A stretch of 9,804 nt of DNA, taken from Phycisphaeraceae bacterium (GTDB taxonomy: Bacteria > Planctomycetota > Phycisphaerae > Phycisphaerales > UBA1924). This document shows, piece after piece, positions 1 through 6,565 of the stretch; position 1 is the stretch's first letter, and each line of letters starts with the position of its first letter. The DNA is taken from NCBI GenBank assembly GCA_009827215.1, contig WUAJ01000075.1, forward strand, positions 1 to 9,804. The letters are read 5' to 3'. Position numbers and translations under genes: made by a program. The notes under the pieces are model-generated. The model was not told the DNA's origin, ran no database searches, and saw only the letters and a program-made list of their open reading frames with translations.

Positions 1-2
1 TC

Positions 3-854
3 CGATCTATGGTCTCGAACATGACCTTCGATCGAGCCGTGCGTGCCCACGCCAGATACCTCAGCGAGAACGATCTCGATCCTATTCAAGCCGAGCAACG
101 GATCCTCGACTTCCTCAACTGGCCGCAACCCGATGAAGACGAGTTTGCCAACGAGGTCAAGATTATCCTTGGTTCAGCGGACTTTTCATCGGAAGTGACC
201 TCATCGGCCATCTGGCTTGGTGAACAGGGCATCGATGTCCGGTGTGTCCAGTTGGCACTACACAAGTACCGTGACGAACTGATTGTCAATGTCTCTCAGA
301 TCATCCCGGTCCCTTCGGCGGAGGAGTATCAGGTCAAAGAACGAGAGAAGATCAGCGAACGCAAGGCTGCCCGCAAGCACGGTCGATCCGAAACCGGCTT
401 CGCGTTTGTCAATGTCGGCGAGCACAGCGGATCCGACAATCACCGCTCTTGGGACGACTGCCGGAAGTACGGATACATCTCTGCCGGCGGCAAGAGCATT
501 GAGCAACTCGACCGCCTCCAGATCGGCAAGCCGGTCCTCGCCTATCTCAAGGGGCACGGCTATGTCGGGGTTGGCACTGTGATCACACCCCCCACTGCAA
601 TCAGGGATCTCATCGTGGAATCGGAGGGCAAATCGCTCGACAAGCTCCCGATCCAGCACCGGGACAACCCCAAGACCCAGGCTGAAATGTATGTAGGAAT
701 CCGATGGATCAGATCACTCGATCGGGCAGATGCCATCAAAGCCTCACCCTACCGGAGCACCGCGTGCAGGGTCCATGATCGAGAGCTGATCGAGACCGTC
801 CTCTCAGCGATGGGCACATCCATTGAAGATTGCTCTGATCAAGCTCATATGTGA
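3..854 (+). CDS. PD-(D/E)XK nuclease-like protein with C-terminal PUA/EVE-like domain (5'-partial)
   Basis: The reading frame is open to the left edge, so the first visible Met (position 9) is probably internal. Numbering from it, residues 1-115 (MVSNMTF near the start, the LGSADFS stretch at 54-60, VSQIIPVP at 95-102, EYQVKEREK at 106-114) resemble the C-terminal half of a family of uncharacterised nuclease-like proteins whose PD-(D/E)XK core sits further N-terminal, here off the window. Residues 130-265 form a second domain starting FAFVNVGE, with RSWDDCRKYGYISAGG (147-161) and a GHGYVGVG turn (182-189). This is typical of PUA/EVE-like folds, which in other proteins read modified bases or bind nucleic acid. 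The family match is from memory; the catalytic residues cannot be seen. It lies upstream of, and in the same direction as, the element and may be either host gene or cargo. A role in restricting modified DNA is conceivable but unproven. Confidence 0.6.
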   Translation, partial: RSMVSNMTFDRAVRAHARYLSENDLDPIQAEQRILDFLNWPQPDEDEFANEVKIILGSADFSSEVTSSAIWLGEQGIDVRCVQLALHKYRDELIVNVSQIIPVPSAEEYQVKEREKISERKAARKHGRSETGFAFVNVGEHSGSDNHRSWDDCRKYGYISAGGKSIEQLDRLQIGKPVLAYLKGHGYVGVGTVITPPTAIRDLIVESEGKSLDKLPIQHRDNPKTQAEMYVGIRWIRSLDRADAIKASPYRSTACRVHDRELIETVLSAMGTSIEDCSDQAHM

Positions 855-997
855 GCCACTGATACGAATTAGCTGAGCATGCGATTTTGATGGGATTGCG
901 AAGTCCTCAATATCCCTCAGGCTGAATTTGACCGTTTTTATCAAAGTCCGTTTCATGCTTGTATACCAGTGTAGAAACGAAATCCGGGCCTCATGTA

Positions 998-1003
998 TAT
1001 AAT
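998..1003 (+). promoter_or_regulatory. candidate -10 box for the leader/methyltransferase operon
   Basis: A perfect TATAAT lies in an AT-rich pocket. Transcription from it would start near 1010, just ahead of the first hairpin of the structured leader and about 315 nt before the methyltransferase start. No good -35 hexamer sits 16-18 nt upstream, so this is a weak call based on one hexamer plus position. Confidence 0.3.
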
Positions 1004-1029
1004 TTGATGGAGTATTACGCCACCAGAAA

Positions 1030-1246
1030 TGACAGCACATGGGTGTTGTCACTGCTGGAGGGGTGAATCCTCAAGTCACGGTGGGCTGCATGGCCAGCCC
1101 ACCGCCGCCGGGTAAAGGTCCCGGCAACCCCACACCGGTCAGCATGGGTTGATCGGCAGGGCACTGGCATGGGTCAGATGCTTGGGGTACAGGCACCCGC
1201 ACAACTGTTTGTTTTCTAACCCGCTCAGCGGGCACGGTATCCGTGC
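1030..1246 (+). ncRNA. hairpin-rich leader / candidate structured RNA upstream of the methyltransferase
   Basis: The stretch 855-1325 holds no convincing gene but is full of strong potential stems. They are: TGACAGCA/TGTTGTCA (1030-1051, one G-U, loop of 6); CGGTGGGCTG/CAGCCCACCG (1079-1104, 10 bp, loop of 4 to 6); GCCGGG/CCCGGC (1107-1125, loop TAAAGGT); CCGGTCA/TGATCGG (1135-1156, one G-U); CCCGC/GCGGG (1220-1232); and GCACGG/CCGTGC (1232-1246, loop TAT). The last two abut. The block ends about 80 nt before the start codon. I do not recognise a known riboswitch or RNA family. It could be a regulatory 5' leader, an independent small RNA, or DNA-level structure such as an element end or packaging/recombination site. 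The strand is chosen because the block lies between a TATAAT box and a plus-strand operon. Confidence 0.4.
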
Positions 1247-1325
1247 GCTCATCCTGCACTCTCATGGATGCCCAGTAACCAACTCCCGTATGCATGCAAA
1301 TGCTGCACTGGCAAAGGAGCCATTG

Positions 1326-2666
1326 ATGAATACAGAACTTCAAATCGAATTCATCGACATTACCACCATCCAGCCACACCCCGAGAATCCCCGAGCCCAC
1401 AGCAAGAAACAGATCCGCCAGATCGGCGAGAGTATCAAGGCGTTCGGTTTCCGGATGCCGGTGATCGTAGATCAGCAAACGAGATTGGTCTGCGGGCACG
1501 CCCGGCTCAAGGCCTGCAAGCTCATCGGGATGACCCATGTCCCCTCGGTCCGCGTGACCGATCTGAGCGATGAGCAGATCCGGGCCCTGATGATCGCCGA
1601 CAACCGGCTCTCGGAGCTCAGCACATGGGATGACCAGCTGCTGGGCGAGCACCTCAAGGTGCTCTCTGAGCTCGATCTCGACTTCGAGATCGAGTCCATC
1701 GGGTTCGACTACGGCGAGATCGAGCAGCGCGTACTGGCACTCGATGAAGTTGATGAATGTGAGGACGATGGTTCAGATGAACTTCCAGATCCCGGCTCAA
1801 TCGACCCCGTCACCCGCCCGGGTGATTTCTGGCAACTCGGCCAGCACCGTATCCTGTGCGGCGATTCGACCGATCCGCACTTGTATGCCCGCTTGCTCGA
1901 AGATCAACAAGCCTCAATGATCTTCACGGATCCCCCGTATAACCTAGCCGCCAAGTCGATCGGTCAGGTGTGTGCCGACGAGCACGGCGACTTTGCCATG
2001 GGATCGGGAGAGATGAGTGCTGCAGAGTTTACGGAGTTTTTAGGTAGCGTGATGGAGCGTCTGCGCTCGGTCAGCGAGCAGGGCTCGATCCACTACCTGT
2101 GCATGGACTGGCGGCACATGACCGAGATGCTCACTGCTGGCAATCGACACTACAACGAGCTCAAAAACCTGTGTGTATGGGTCAAGGACCGACCGGGAAT
2201 GGGCACGTTCTATCGCAGCCAGCATGAGTTGGTGTTCGTGTTTAAGCATGGTTATGCAAAACACCAAAACCACTTCGGTCTCGGCGAGCACGGACGCACA
2301 CGTAGCAATGTGTGGTCCTATCCCTCGGTCCGGGGGTTGAGTCCAGAGGATGGCGATCCTGAGCGTGATGCGCTGAGCCTTCATCCCACAATCAAACCGG
2401 TCCGGATGATCGAGGACGCGATCCTGGATTGTTCAAGACGGGGCGAGATTGTGCTCGACCCATTCCTCGGCAGTGGCTCCACACTGATCGCATGCGAGAA
2501 AGCCAAGCGTGTGTGCGCAGGCATCGACCTGTCCCCTCGGTATGTAGATGTCGCGATCCAACGGTGGCAGCAATGGACTGATATGCAAGCATTGCATGCA
2601 TCAAATGGAAAAACCTATGACGAGCTTGCTGAATCCCGCAAGCAAGAGGAGGTGAGCCATGGCTGA
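1326..2666 (+). CDS. ParB-like domain / site-specific DNA methyltransferase fusion
   Basis: The 446-residue protein joins a ParB-N-like domain (about residues 5-100, with CGHARLKA at 56-63) to an amino-methyltransferase that transfers the methyl group of S-adenosylmethionine to adenine N6 or cytosine N4. Catalytic DPPY is at 202-205 and the cofactor-binding DPFLGSGST at 378-386. Catalytic motif before cofactor motif is the beta-class order. An acidic linker (about 139-160) separates the halves, and HPTIKP lies near 359-364. The frame is open upstream to 1149, but the start at 1326 is preferred: AAAGGAG at 1313-1319 sits 6 nt before it, and the protein homology begins right after it. This architecture is common in prophages and genomic islands as a solitary methylase without a restriction partner, and none is seen here. 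Its stop overlaps the next gene by 8 nt. Target sequence is unknown; likely roles are protection of element DNA or control of expression and packaging. Confidence 0.9.
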   Translation: MNTELQIEFIDITTIQPHPENPRAHSKKQIRQIGESIKAFGFRMPVIVDQQTRLVCGHARLKACKLIGMTHVPSVRVTDLSDEQIRALMIADNRLSELSTWDDQLLGEHLKVLSELDLDFEIESIGFDYGEIEQRVLALDEVDECEDDGSDELPDPGSIDPVTRPGDFWQLGQHRILCGDSTDPHLYARLLEDQQASMIFTDPPYNLAAKSIGQVCADEHGDFAMGSGEMSAAEFTEFLGSVMERLRSVSEQGSIHYLCMDWRHMTEMLTAGNRHYNELKNLCVWVKDRPGMGTFYRSQHELVFVFKHGYAKHQNHFGLGEHGRTRSNVWSYPSVRGLSPEDGDPERDALSLHPTIKPVRMIEDAILDCSRRGEIVLDPFLGSGSTLIACEKAKRVCAGIDLSPRYVDVAIQRWQQWTDMQALHASNGKTYDELAESRKQEEVSHG

Positions 2667-3060
2667 TCAGAATGAATACGAAGTCGGCTACGGGAAGCCG
2701 CCGCAACACACCCGCTGGAAGACGGGACAATCGGGAAACCCCAAGGGTCGCCCAAAGAAGATCAAGGAGTTCGAGAAGCTGCTGGATATCGAACTGAGTA
2801 AAGAGGTCTCGATCAGTGAGAATGGGAAGCAGGTGCGGTTGCCCAAACGCGAGCTGATCATCAAGACGCTTGTGCACGATGCGCTAAAAGGTGATAAGCG
2901 TGCACTCAAGATACTCATGCCGTACATCACCGAGCACAAGACCATCACAGGATTCGAACCGGACGCGGCTGACCGTGCGGCGTTTATCCAGTTGCTCAGT
3001 GAGTTTGGTGAAGCTGATGACGACCAACAGACCGACAGGGAGGATGCATCCAATGACTGA
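2659..3060 (+). CDS. DUF5681 domain protein, possible terminase small-subunit partner
   Basis: This 133-residue basic protein carries the DUF5681 N-terminal signature: YEVGYGKPP at residues 7-15, then GQSGNPKGRPKK at 23-34. A helical middle follows, then a strongly acidic tail (EADDDQQTDREDASND). DUF5681 has no proven activity. It is often found next to terminase large-subunit genes, so a DNA-recognition or adaptor role like that of a small terminase is a reasonable inference, not something the sequence proves. The start is firm: an excellent Shine-Dalgarno (AGGAGGTGA, 2647-2655) precedes ATG at 2659. That start codon lies inside the methyltransferase gene's end, giving the 8-nt overlap ATGGCTGA. 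An identical-length overlap (ATGACTGA) joins it to the terminase gene, so the three genes are almost certainly co-translated. Confidence 0.8.
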   Translation: MADQNEYEVGYGKPPQHTRWKTGQSGNPKGRPKKIKEFEKLLDIELSKEVSISENGKQVRLPKRELIIKTLVHDALKGDKRALKILMPYITEHKTITGFEPDAADRAAFIQLLSEFGEADDDQQTDREDASND

Positions 3061-4132
3061 TCTCGAAACCATGGCGATTCGACATATGTACCAATCCGAT
3101 CCGAGGATGTTCATGCCGCTGGCGTTCCGGTTGGTGTACCCCGGGGCTGAATATCTCCACAACTGGTCGATCGATGTACTCGGGGACGCCTTGGCCAAGT
3201 GTCATCGACGGGAAATCACTCGCCTGATCATCAACATGCCCCCTCGATCACTCAAGTCGTTCTGCGCTTCGGTCGCGTTTCCGGCCTGGGTGCTCGGCGT
3301 GGCCCCGACAAACTCGATCATGTGCGTCGCGGGTCATCGAACACTGGCCGAAGACCAGCACCTGCTCGCGCATCAGTTGATGACGAACGAGCGATACCTG
3401 GGTCTGTTTCCTCATATGCGAGTAACAGAGAAGCCGAACCAACTCCGCCTCCCGCAGGGCGGTGGACGATATGCACTCACCCCATCGAGCCCGATCACCG
3501 GCCGGGGCGCGAGCATGGTCATCATCGATGACCCCCACTCCACCCAAGACTCCGAGAACCCACAGAAACTCCACGAGATCAACCGTTGGTACGACCGCAA
3601 CATCTACCAGCGGCTCAATGACAAGGATGGAGGCGTGGTGATTGTGGTAATGCAGCGTCTCGCTGAGGATGACCTGACGGGTCATCTGCTCAAGCGTGAA
3701 GATTGGGAAGTGATCAATCTGCCGGCCATCGCGATGCATGATGAGTACTTGCCGAAGTCACTCGGTGGCAAGCTCGCGCGGAAGAAGGGTGAAGCACTGC
3801 ATCCGGCGCGAGAAGATCGTGATGCGCTTCGAGCCGAGATGCTCAACATGGGTTCAGTCGCCTTCATGTCCCAGTACCAACAGCAGCCGTATCCACCCGG
3901 GCAGGGCGTGGTCCGTTGTGGTTCGTTCTTTGTAACGACATCGGCTGAAGAAGTCGACAAGGGACGCACGCCATACTCGATGTTTTTAGGTCAAGTTCCC
4001 GAAGAACGGTATGTGCTCAAGGAAGTCTTCAATGAGGGATCAGTGCCTTCGGGCAGTCCCCCGTATTTTGAAACTCCAGAAGAATGGCACGAACAAGCGC
4101 GAAAGATCAAGCGACTCTCTCCTGCCAGCTGA
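3053..4132 (+). CDS. terminase large subunit, ATPase half with truncated nuclease domain
   Basis: This is a phage DNA-packaging motor protein. Visible ATPase parts are a Walker A-like MPPRSLKS (62-69), Walker B MVIIDDPHS (155-163) and a coupling-type VVMQRLAEDDLTG (198-210). The hallmark MSQYQQQPYPP (272-282) follows, marking the junction with the RNase H-like nuclease domain. From there only about 75 residues remain, ending KRLSPAS. A FLGQVPEERYVLKEVF stretch (311-326) recalls the early nuclease strands, but the usual first catalytic Asp context (S-W-D-T-A-like) reads FFVTTSAEE, and the C-terminal acidic H/D-D motif is absent. At 359 residues it falls short of the usual 450-550. The ATG at 3053 is chosen over the longer frame from 2891 because GGGAGG (3038-3043) precedes it and it overlaps the preceding stop by 8 nt. 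Either packaging is inactive or cleavage is supplied in trans. Confidence 0.85.
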   Translation: MTDLETMAIRHMYQSDPRMFMPLAFRLVYPGAEYLHNWSIDVLGDALAKCHRREITRLIINMPPRSLKSFCASVAFPAWVLGVAPTNSIMCVAGHRTLAEDQHLLAHQLMTNERYLGLFPHMRVTEKPNQLRLPQGGGRYALTPSSPITGRGASMVIIDDPHSTQDSENPQKLHEINRWYDRNIYQRLNDKDGGVVIVVMQRLAEDDLTGHLLKREDWEVINLPAIAMHDEYLPKSLGGKLARKKGEALHPAREDRDALRAEMLNMGSVAFMSQYQQQPYPPGQGVVRCGSFFVTTSAEEVDKGRTPYSMFLGQVPEERYVLKEVFNEGSVPSGSPPYFETPEEWHEQARKIKRLSPAS

Positions 4133-4221
4133 TTGTGCAAAGCCGCACATCGAACGCCCGCAACTGTCCGGATGACGACATCCGGGCGGTTGTGGCGTGG
4201 TCTCATGAGGTATATCGCTGA
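4084..4221 (+). CDS. possible 45-residue ORF, or frameshifted remnant, across the terminase 3' end
   Basis: In a different frame from the terminase, an ATG at 4084 opens a 45-residue reading frame beginning MARTSAKDQ and ending with the acidic and aromatic stretch CPDDDIRAVVAWSHEVYR before TGA. The tail looks more protein-like than a random shadow frame, and AGAAG lies immediately upstream. That spacing is too short for a good ribosome site, and a 7-bp hairpin falls inside the ORF. It could be a small gene, or a remnant of the missing terminase C-terminus now out of frame. I do not recognise a family. This is a weak call. Confidence 0.2.
   Translation: MARTSAKDQATLSCQLIVQSRTSNARNCPDDDIRAVVAWSHEVYR
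4168..4185. repeat. perfect 7-bp hairpin in the terminase-DUF2924 gap
   Basis: CCGGATG-ACGA-CATCCGG forms a 7-bp stem with a 4-nt loop, just after the terminase stop codon. There is no T-run on either side, so it is not a typical intrinsic terminator. It may stabilise an RNA end or be part of the element's DNA structure. Confidence 0.4.
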
Positions 4222-4226
4222 AATGC

Positions 4227-4250
4227 AAAAAATCCCGAGAAAGATCTCGG
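4227..4250 (-). terminator. intrinsic terminator on the minus strand inside the plus-strand gene array
   Basis: Read on the minus strand, the stem CCGAGA-TCTT-TCTCGG is followed after two bases by six T residues. The plus strand has no T-run after the stem, so it would act on minus-strand transcription. No minus-strand gene is evident upstream of it (higher coordinates), so it may end an antisense RNA across the DUF2924 start region, or be left over from an earlier arrangement. Confidence 0.5.
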
Positions 4251-4351
4251 ATTCTGCTCCGATTGGACTTGAACTCTACGCGATTCCATGGCTTCATGTG
4301 ACACCGAGAGCACTCTATGAAAACACCCCTCTGCCATACGGAGACATTTCC

Positions 4352-4837
4352 ATGCGCCCAAGACATCAGCTGAACACAGAGCTCTTGAGCAATCTCCATG
4401 CACTCAGCGATATGGCCGCATCGAAGCTCTGTGATCTTTGGCTCCAACTCGGTATCCGTGGCGAGCCTCCCCACTTCAAACAAGCACTGGTGCGTGGGAT
4501 CGCATGGCATCTGCAGGCTCCCACACACGGGCGGCTCGACGCCGACACACGCCGCCTGCTCAAGTCAGCGATCCGTCATGCGCCGCTTCCGGGAGCGGGA
4601 CATACGCGGACCACAACCCGAAAGAAACGCGACCCGCTCAATCTCCCGCCAGGCACCACACTGGTGCGATCATGGCGTGGCCGTAAACACGAGGTGCATG
4701 TGATTGATGACGGCAAGCGTTTCAAGTATCGCGACACCGAGTATGCCAGCTTGTCAGAGATAGCGCGAGAGATCACCGGCGCACGCTGGTCAGGCCCGCG
4801 ATTCTTTGGTCTCAAGAAACTCAAGCAACCAGCCTAA
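4352..4837 (+). CDS. DUF2924 family protein, partner of the serine recombinase
   Basis: This 161-residue basic protein shows DUF2924 features. The helical N-terminal part includes LCDLWLQLGIRGEPPHF (26-42) and a bipartite basic patch, TTTRKKRD (87-94). The conserved C-terminal module runs from LPPGTTLVRSWRG (98-110) through HEVHVIDDG (113-121) to EITGARWSGPRFFGLK (140-155). The family has no established function. It typically precedes large serine recombinase genes, as here, and its small basic form suggests DNA binding. A recombination-directionality or accessory role is a plausible inference. The frame is open upstream to 4133, but the start at 4352 is chosen because GGAG (4340-4343) lies 8 nt before it and the family-like sequence starts there. 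Its stop codon overlaps the Shine-Dalgarno of the recombinase, whose ATG follows 10 nt later, so the two are translationally linked. Confidence 0.85.
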   Translation: MRPRHQLNTELLSNLHALSDMAASKLCDLWLQLGIRGEPPHFKQALVRGIAWHLQAPTHGRLDADTRRLLKSAIRHAPLPGAGHTRTTTRKKRDPLNLPPGTTLVRSWRGRKHEVHVIDDGKRFKYRDTEYASLSEIAREITGARWSGPRFFGLKKLKQPA

Positions 4838-4847
4838 GGAGAAACTA

Positions 4848-6542
4848 ATGAAGACTATCCGCTGTGCTGTCTACACCCGCAAGTCCAACGAGGAGGGGCT
4901 TGATCTGGCATTCAACTCGCTCGACGCCCAGTTGGAGGCCGGGCTTGATTACATTAAGAGCCAGAAGCACGAGGGCTGGGAAGCGGTCAAGTCTCGATAT
5001 AGCGATGGTGGATTTTCGGGCGGGACCATGAAGCGGCCGGGTTTGAAGCAACTGCTTGATGACATCGACAAGAGTCGGATTGATGTGGTGGTCGTCTACA
5101 AGGTCGATCGATTGAGTCGTTCGTTGGGTGACTTTGCCAAGATGATGGAGGTATTTGACGAGAAGCAGGTGTCATTCGTCTCGGTCACGCAGCAGTTCAA
5201 CACGAGCACGTCGATGGGTCGCCTGACGATGAACATGCTGCTGAGTTTCGCGCAGTTCGAGCGAGAAGTTTCTGGCGAGCGGATCCGCGACAAGATCGCG
5301 GCGACCAAGAAGAAGGGGTACTGGGTCGGCGGGACGCCGCCGCTGGGCTACAGGTTGCAGAAGGAGAACGAGAACAAAGGCATCTACATCCTCCCAGAAG
5401 AAGCAGAACTGGTGCGAAAGATGTTCGAGATGTATGTCGAACTTGGATCACCCCTGGCAGTTGCCAATTCACTGAGTGAACAGGGGTATACCACCAAACG
5501 ATGGATCAGCAAGAATGGCCGCGTGCACGGCGGGAAGTGTATCACTACAAAGTATGTCCACGGCGTGCTCACCAACGCGCTCTACATCGGGAAGATCACC
5601 CACACTCGCAGTGGGAAGACAGATGTTTACGATGGCCTGCATCAGCCAATCATCGATCAGGAGTGCTGGGAGAATGCTCAACAAATCATGAAGAAGCAGA
5701 AGAAATCGGAGCTCCACCGCTGGACCCATCCGCATTTGCTCAAAGGAAAGATCCGTACCAGCGACGGCTTTATGCTGAGCCCATCATCGACGCACCGACC
5801 GTTGACCAAGAAGAACGAGACGAAGCAGAAACGGCTCGTGCGGTATTACATCAGCCAGAAGGCACTCAAGCACGGGTTTAAGAACTGCCCGATCAAGACA
5901 ATCAATGCCGAGCACTTTGATGAGCTGATCCGGGGTGTGGTGCTGGGGCATTTGCAGAATGATGGGTTGTTGAACCAGTCACCGAAGATCCGAGATCGCT
6001 GGATCCGCAGGGTAATTGATGGGGTCACCGTTTCGCCCGACGAGGTGATTGTGACACTGTTGACCTCTGAGTTGGAGAAGCTTCGATCGCACCGAATCAA
6101 AGCACCATCGACCGAGCAGCTGCCATATCCGATCTGCCTGCACAAACCGAGGACTGAAGAGCACGCTGAGCGTATTACACTCTCGCTCGATATCCAGATC
6201 AAGAGGCTCGAAGGGCGGCGGATGCTGGTGAGTGCGGACGGGACTGACCTGATCATCCCCTCGAAGCCTGAGCCGCAGCAGCACATTGTTGATGCGATCG
6301 GGTTGGCGTATCGCTGGCACGATGAGCTGATCAAGTCCGGATTGAAGATCGTCGAGTATTCAAAGAAGCACGGCATCGCTCGATCACGCATGATCAAGCT
6401 GCTCCCGCTGACCCAGCTGAGTCCGAGTGTGTTAAAACAAGCGTTGGCCGGGACACTGTCCAGCACCATCACTCTTGATGATCTGCTCAGAGCATCGAAG
6501 CAGCTGGACTGGACCAAGCAGGCACAGGAACTCGGGTTGTAA
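4848..6542 (+). CDS. large serine recombinase (site-specific integrase-type)
   Basis: This 564-residue recombinase would cut and rejoin DNA through a serine-DNA covalent intermediate to integrate or excise the element. The catalytic resolvase domain spans about 1-150: VYTRKS (8-13, nucleophile S13), NSLDAQ (23-28), VDRLSR (86-91) and the GERIRDKI helix (143-150). The Recombinase domain follows (about 157-283, starting GYWVGGTPPLGYR). In the zinc-ribbon position (296-350) the usual Cys pairs are missing: LLKGKIRTSDGFMLSP replaces the LxGxxxCxxCG-type core, though the RYYISQ strand remains. This is characteristic of the DUF2924-linked branch as I remember it. The C-terminus holds a helix-turn-helix-like segment (SKKHGIARSRMIKLL). 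The start at 4848 is supported by AAGGAG (4836-4841, 6-nt spacing). The recombinase appears intact and probably marks the right end of the element. Confidence 0.92.
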   Translation: MKTIRCAVYTRKSNEEGLDLAFNSLDAQLEAGLDYIKSQKHEGWEAVKSRYSDGGFSGGTMKRPGLKQLLDDIDKSRIDVVVVYKVDRLSRSLGDFAKMMEVFDEKQVSFVSVTQQFNTSTSMGRLTMNMLLSFAQFEREVSGERIRDKIAATKKKGYWVGGTPPLGYRLQKENENKGIYILPEEAELVRKMFEMYVELGSPLAVANSLSEQGYTTKRWISKNGRVHGGKCITTKYVHGVLTNALYIGKITHTRSGKTDVYDGLHQPIIDQECWENAQQIMKKQKKSELHRWTHPHLLKGKIRTSDGFMLSPSSTHRPLTKKNETKQKRLVRYYISQKALKHGFKNCPIKTINAEHFDELIRGVVLGHLQNDGLLNQSPKIRDRWIRRVIDGVTVSPDEVIVTLLTSELEKLRSHRIKAPSTEQLPYPICLHKPRTEEHAERITLSLDIQIKRLEGRRMLVSADGTDLIIPSKPEPQQHIVDAIGLAYRWHDELIKSGLKIVEYSKKHGIARSRMIKLLPLTQLSPSVLKQALAGTLSSTITLDDLLRASKQLDWTKQAQELGL

Positions 6543-6565
6543 AATACCGGGTATGCAGCGATTGA

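Noticed and set aside
804..1052. Minus-strand 82-codon frame over the end of the nuclease-like gene and the spacer
   Set aside because: No ribosome site or family resemblance, and it overlaps real coding sequence.
1120..1129. CCCGGCAACC, a string found in SAM-I riboswitches, upstream of a SAM-using enzyme
   Set aside because: The surrounding SAM-I core (four-way junction, downstream GGTGCTAATTCC-like segment, expression platform) is not seen; a 10-nt match is weak.
1149..1325. In-frame N-terminal extension of the methyltransferase
   Set aside because: No ribosome site at 1149, the stretch lies over the hairpin-rich leader, and homology plus AAAGGAG support 1326.
2891..3052. In-frame N-terminal extension of the terminase
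   Set aside because: It lies entirely inside the DUF5681 gene in another frame; the 8-nt overlap and Shine-Dalgarno support 3053.
4214..4224. 11-bp direct repeat ATCGCTGAAAT, also at 6600-6610, flanking DUF2924 plus recombinase
   Set aside because: About ten 11-bp matches are expected by chance in a window of this size, and it does not coincide with other boundary signals.
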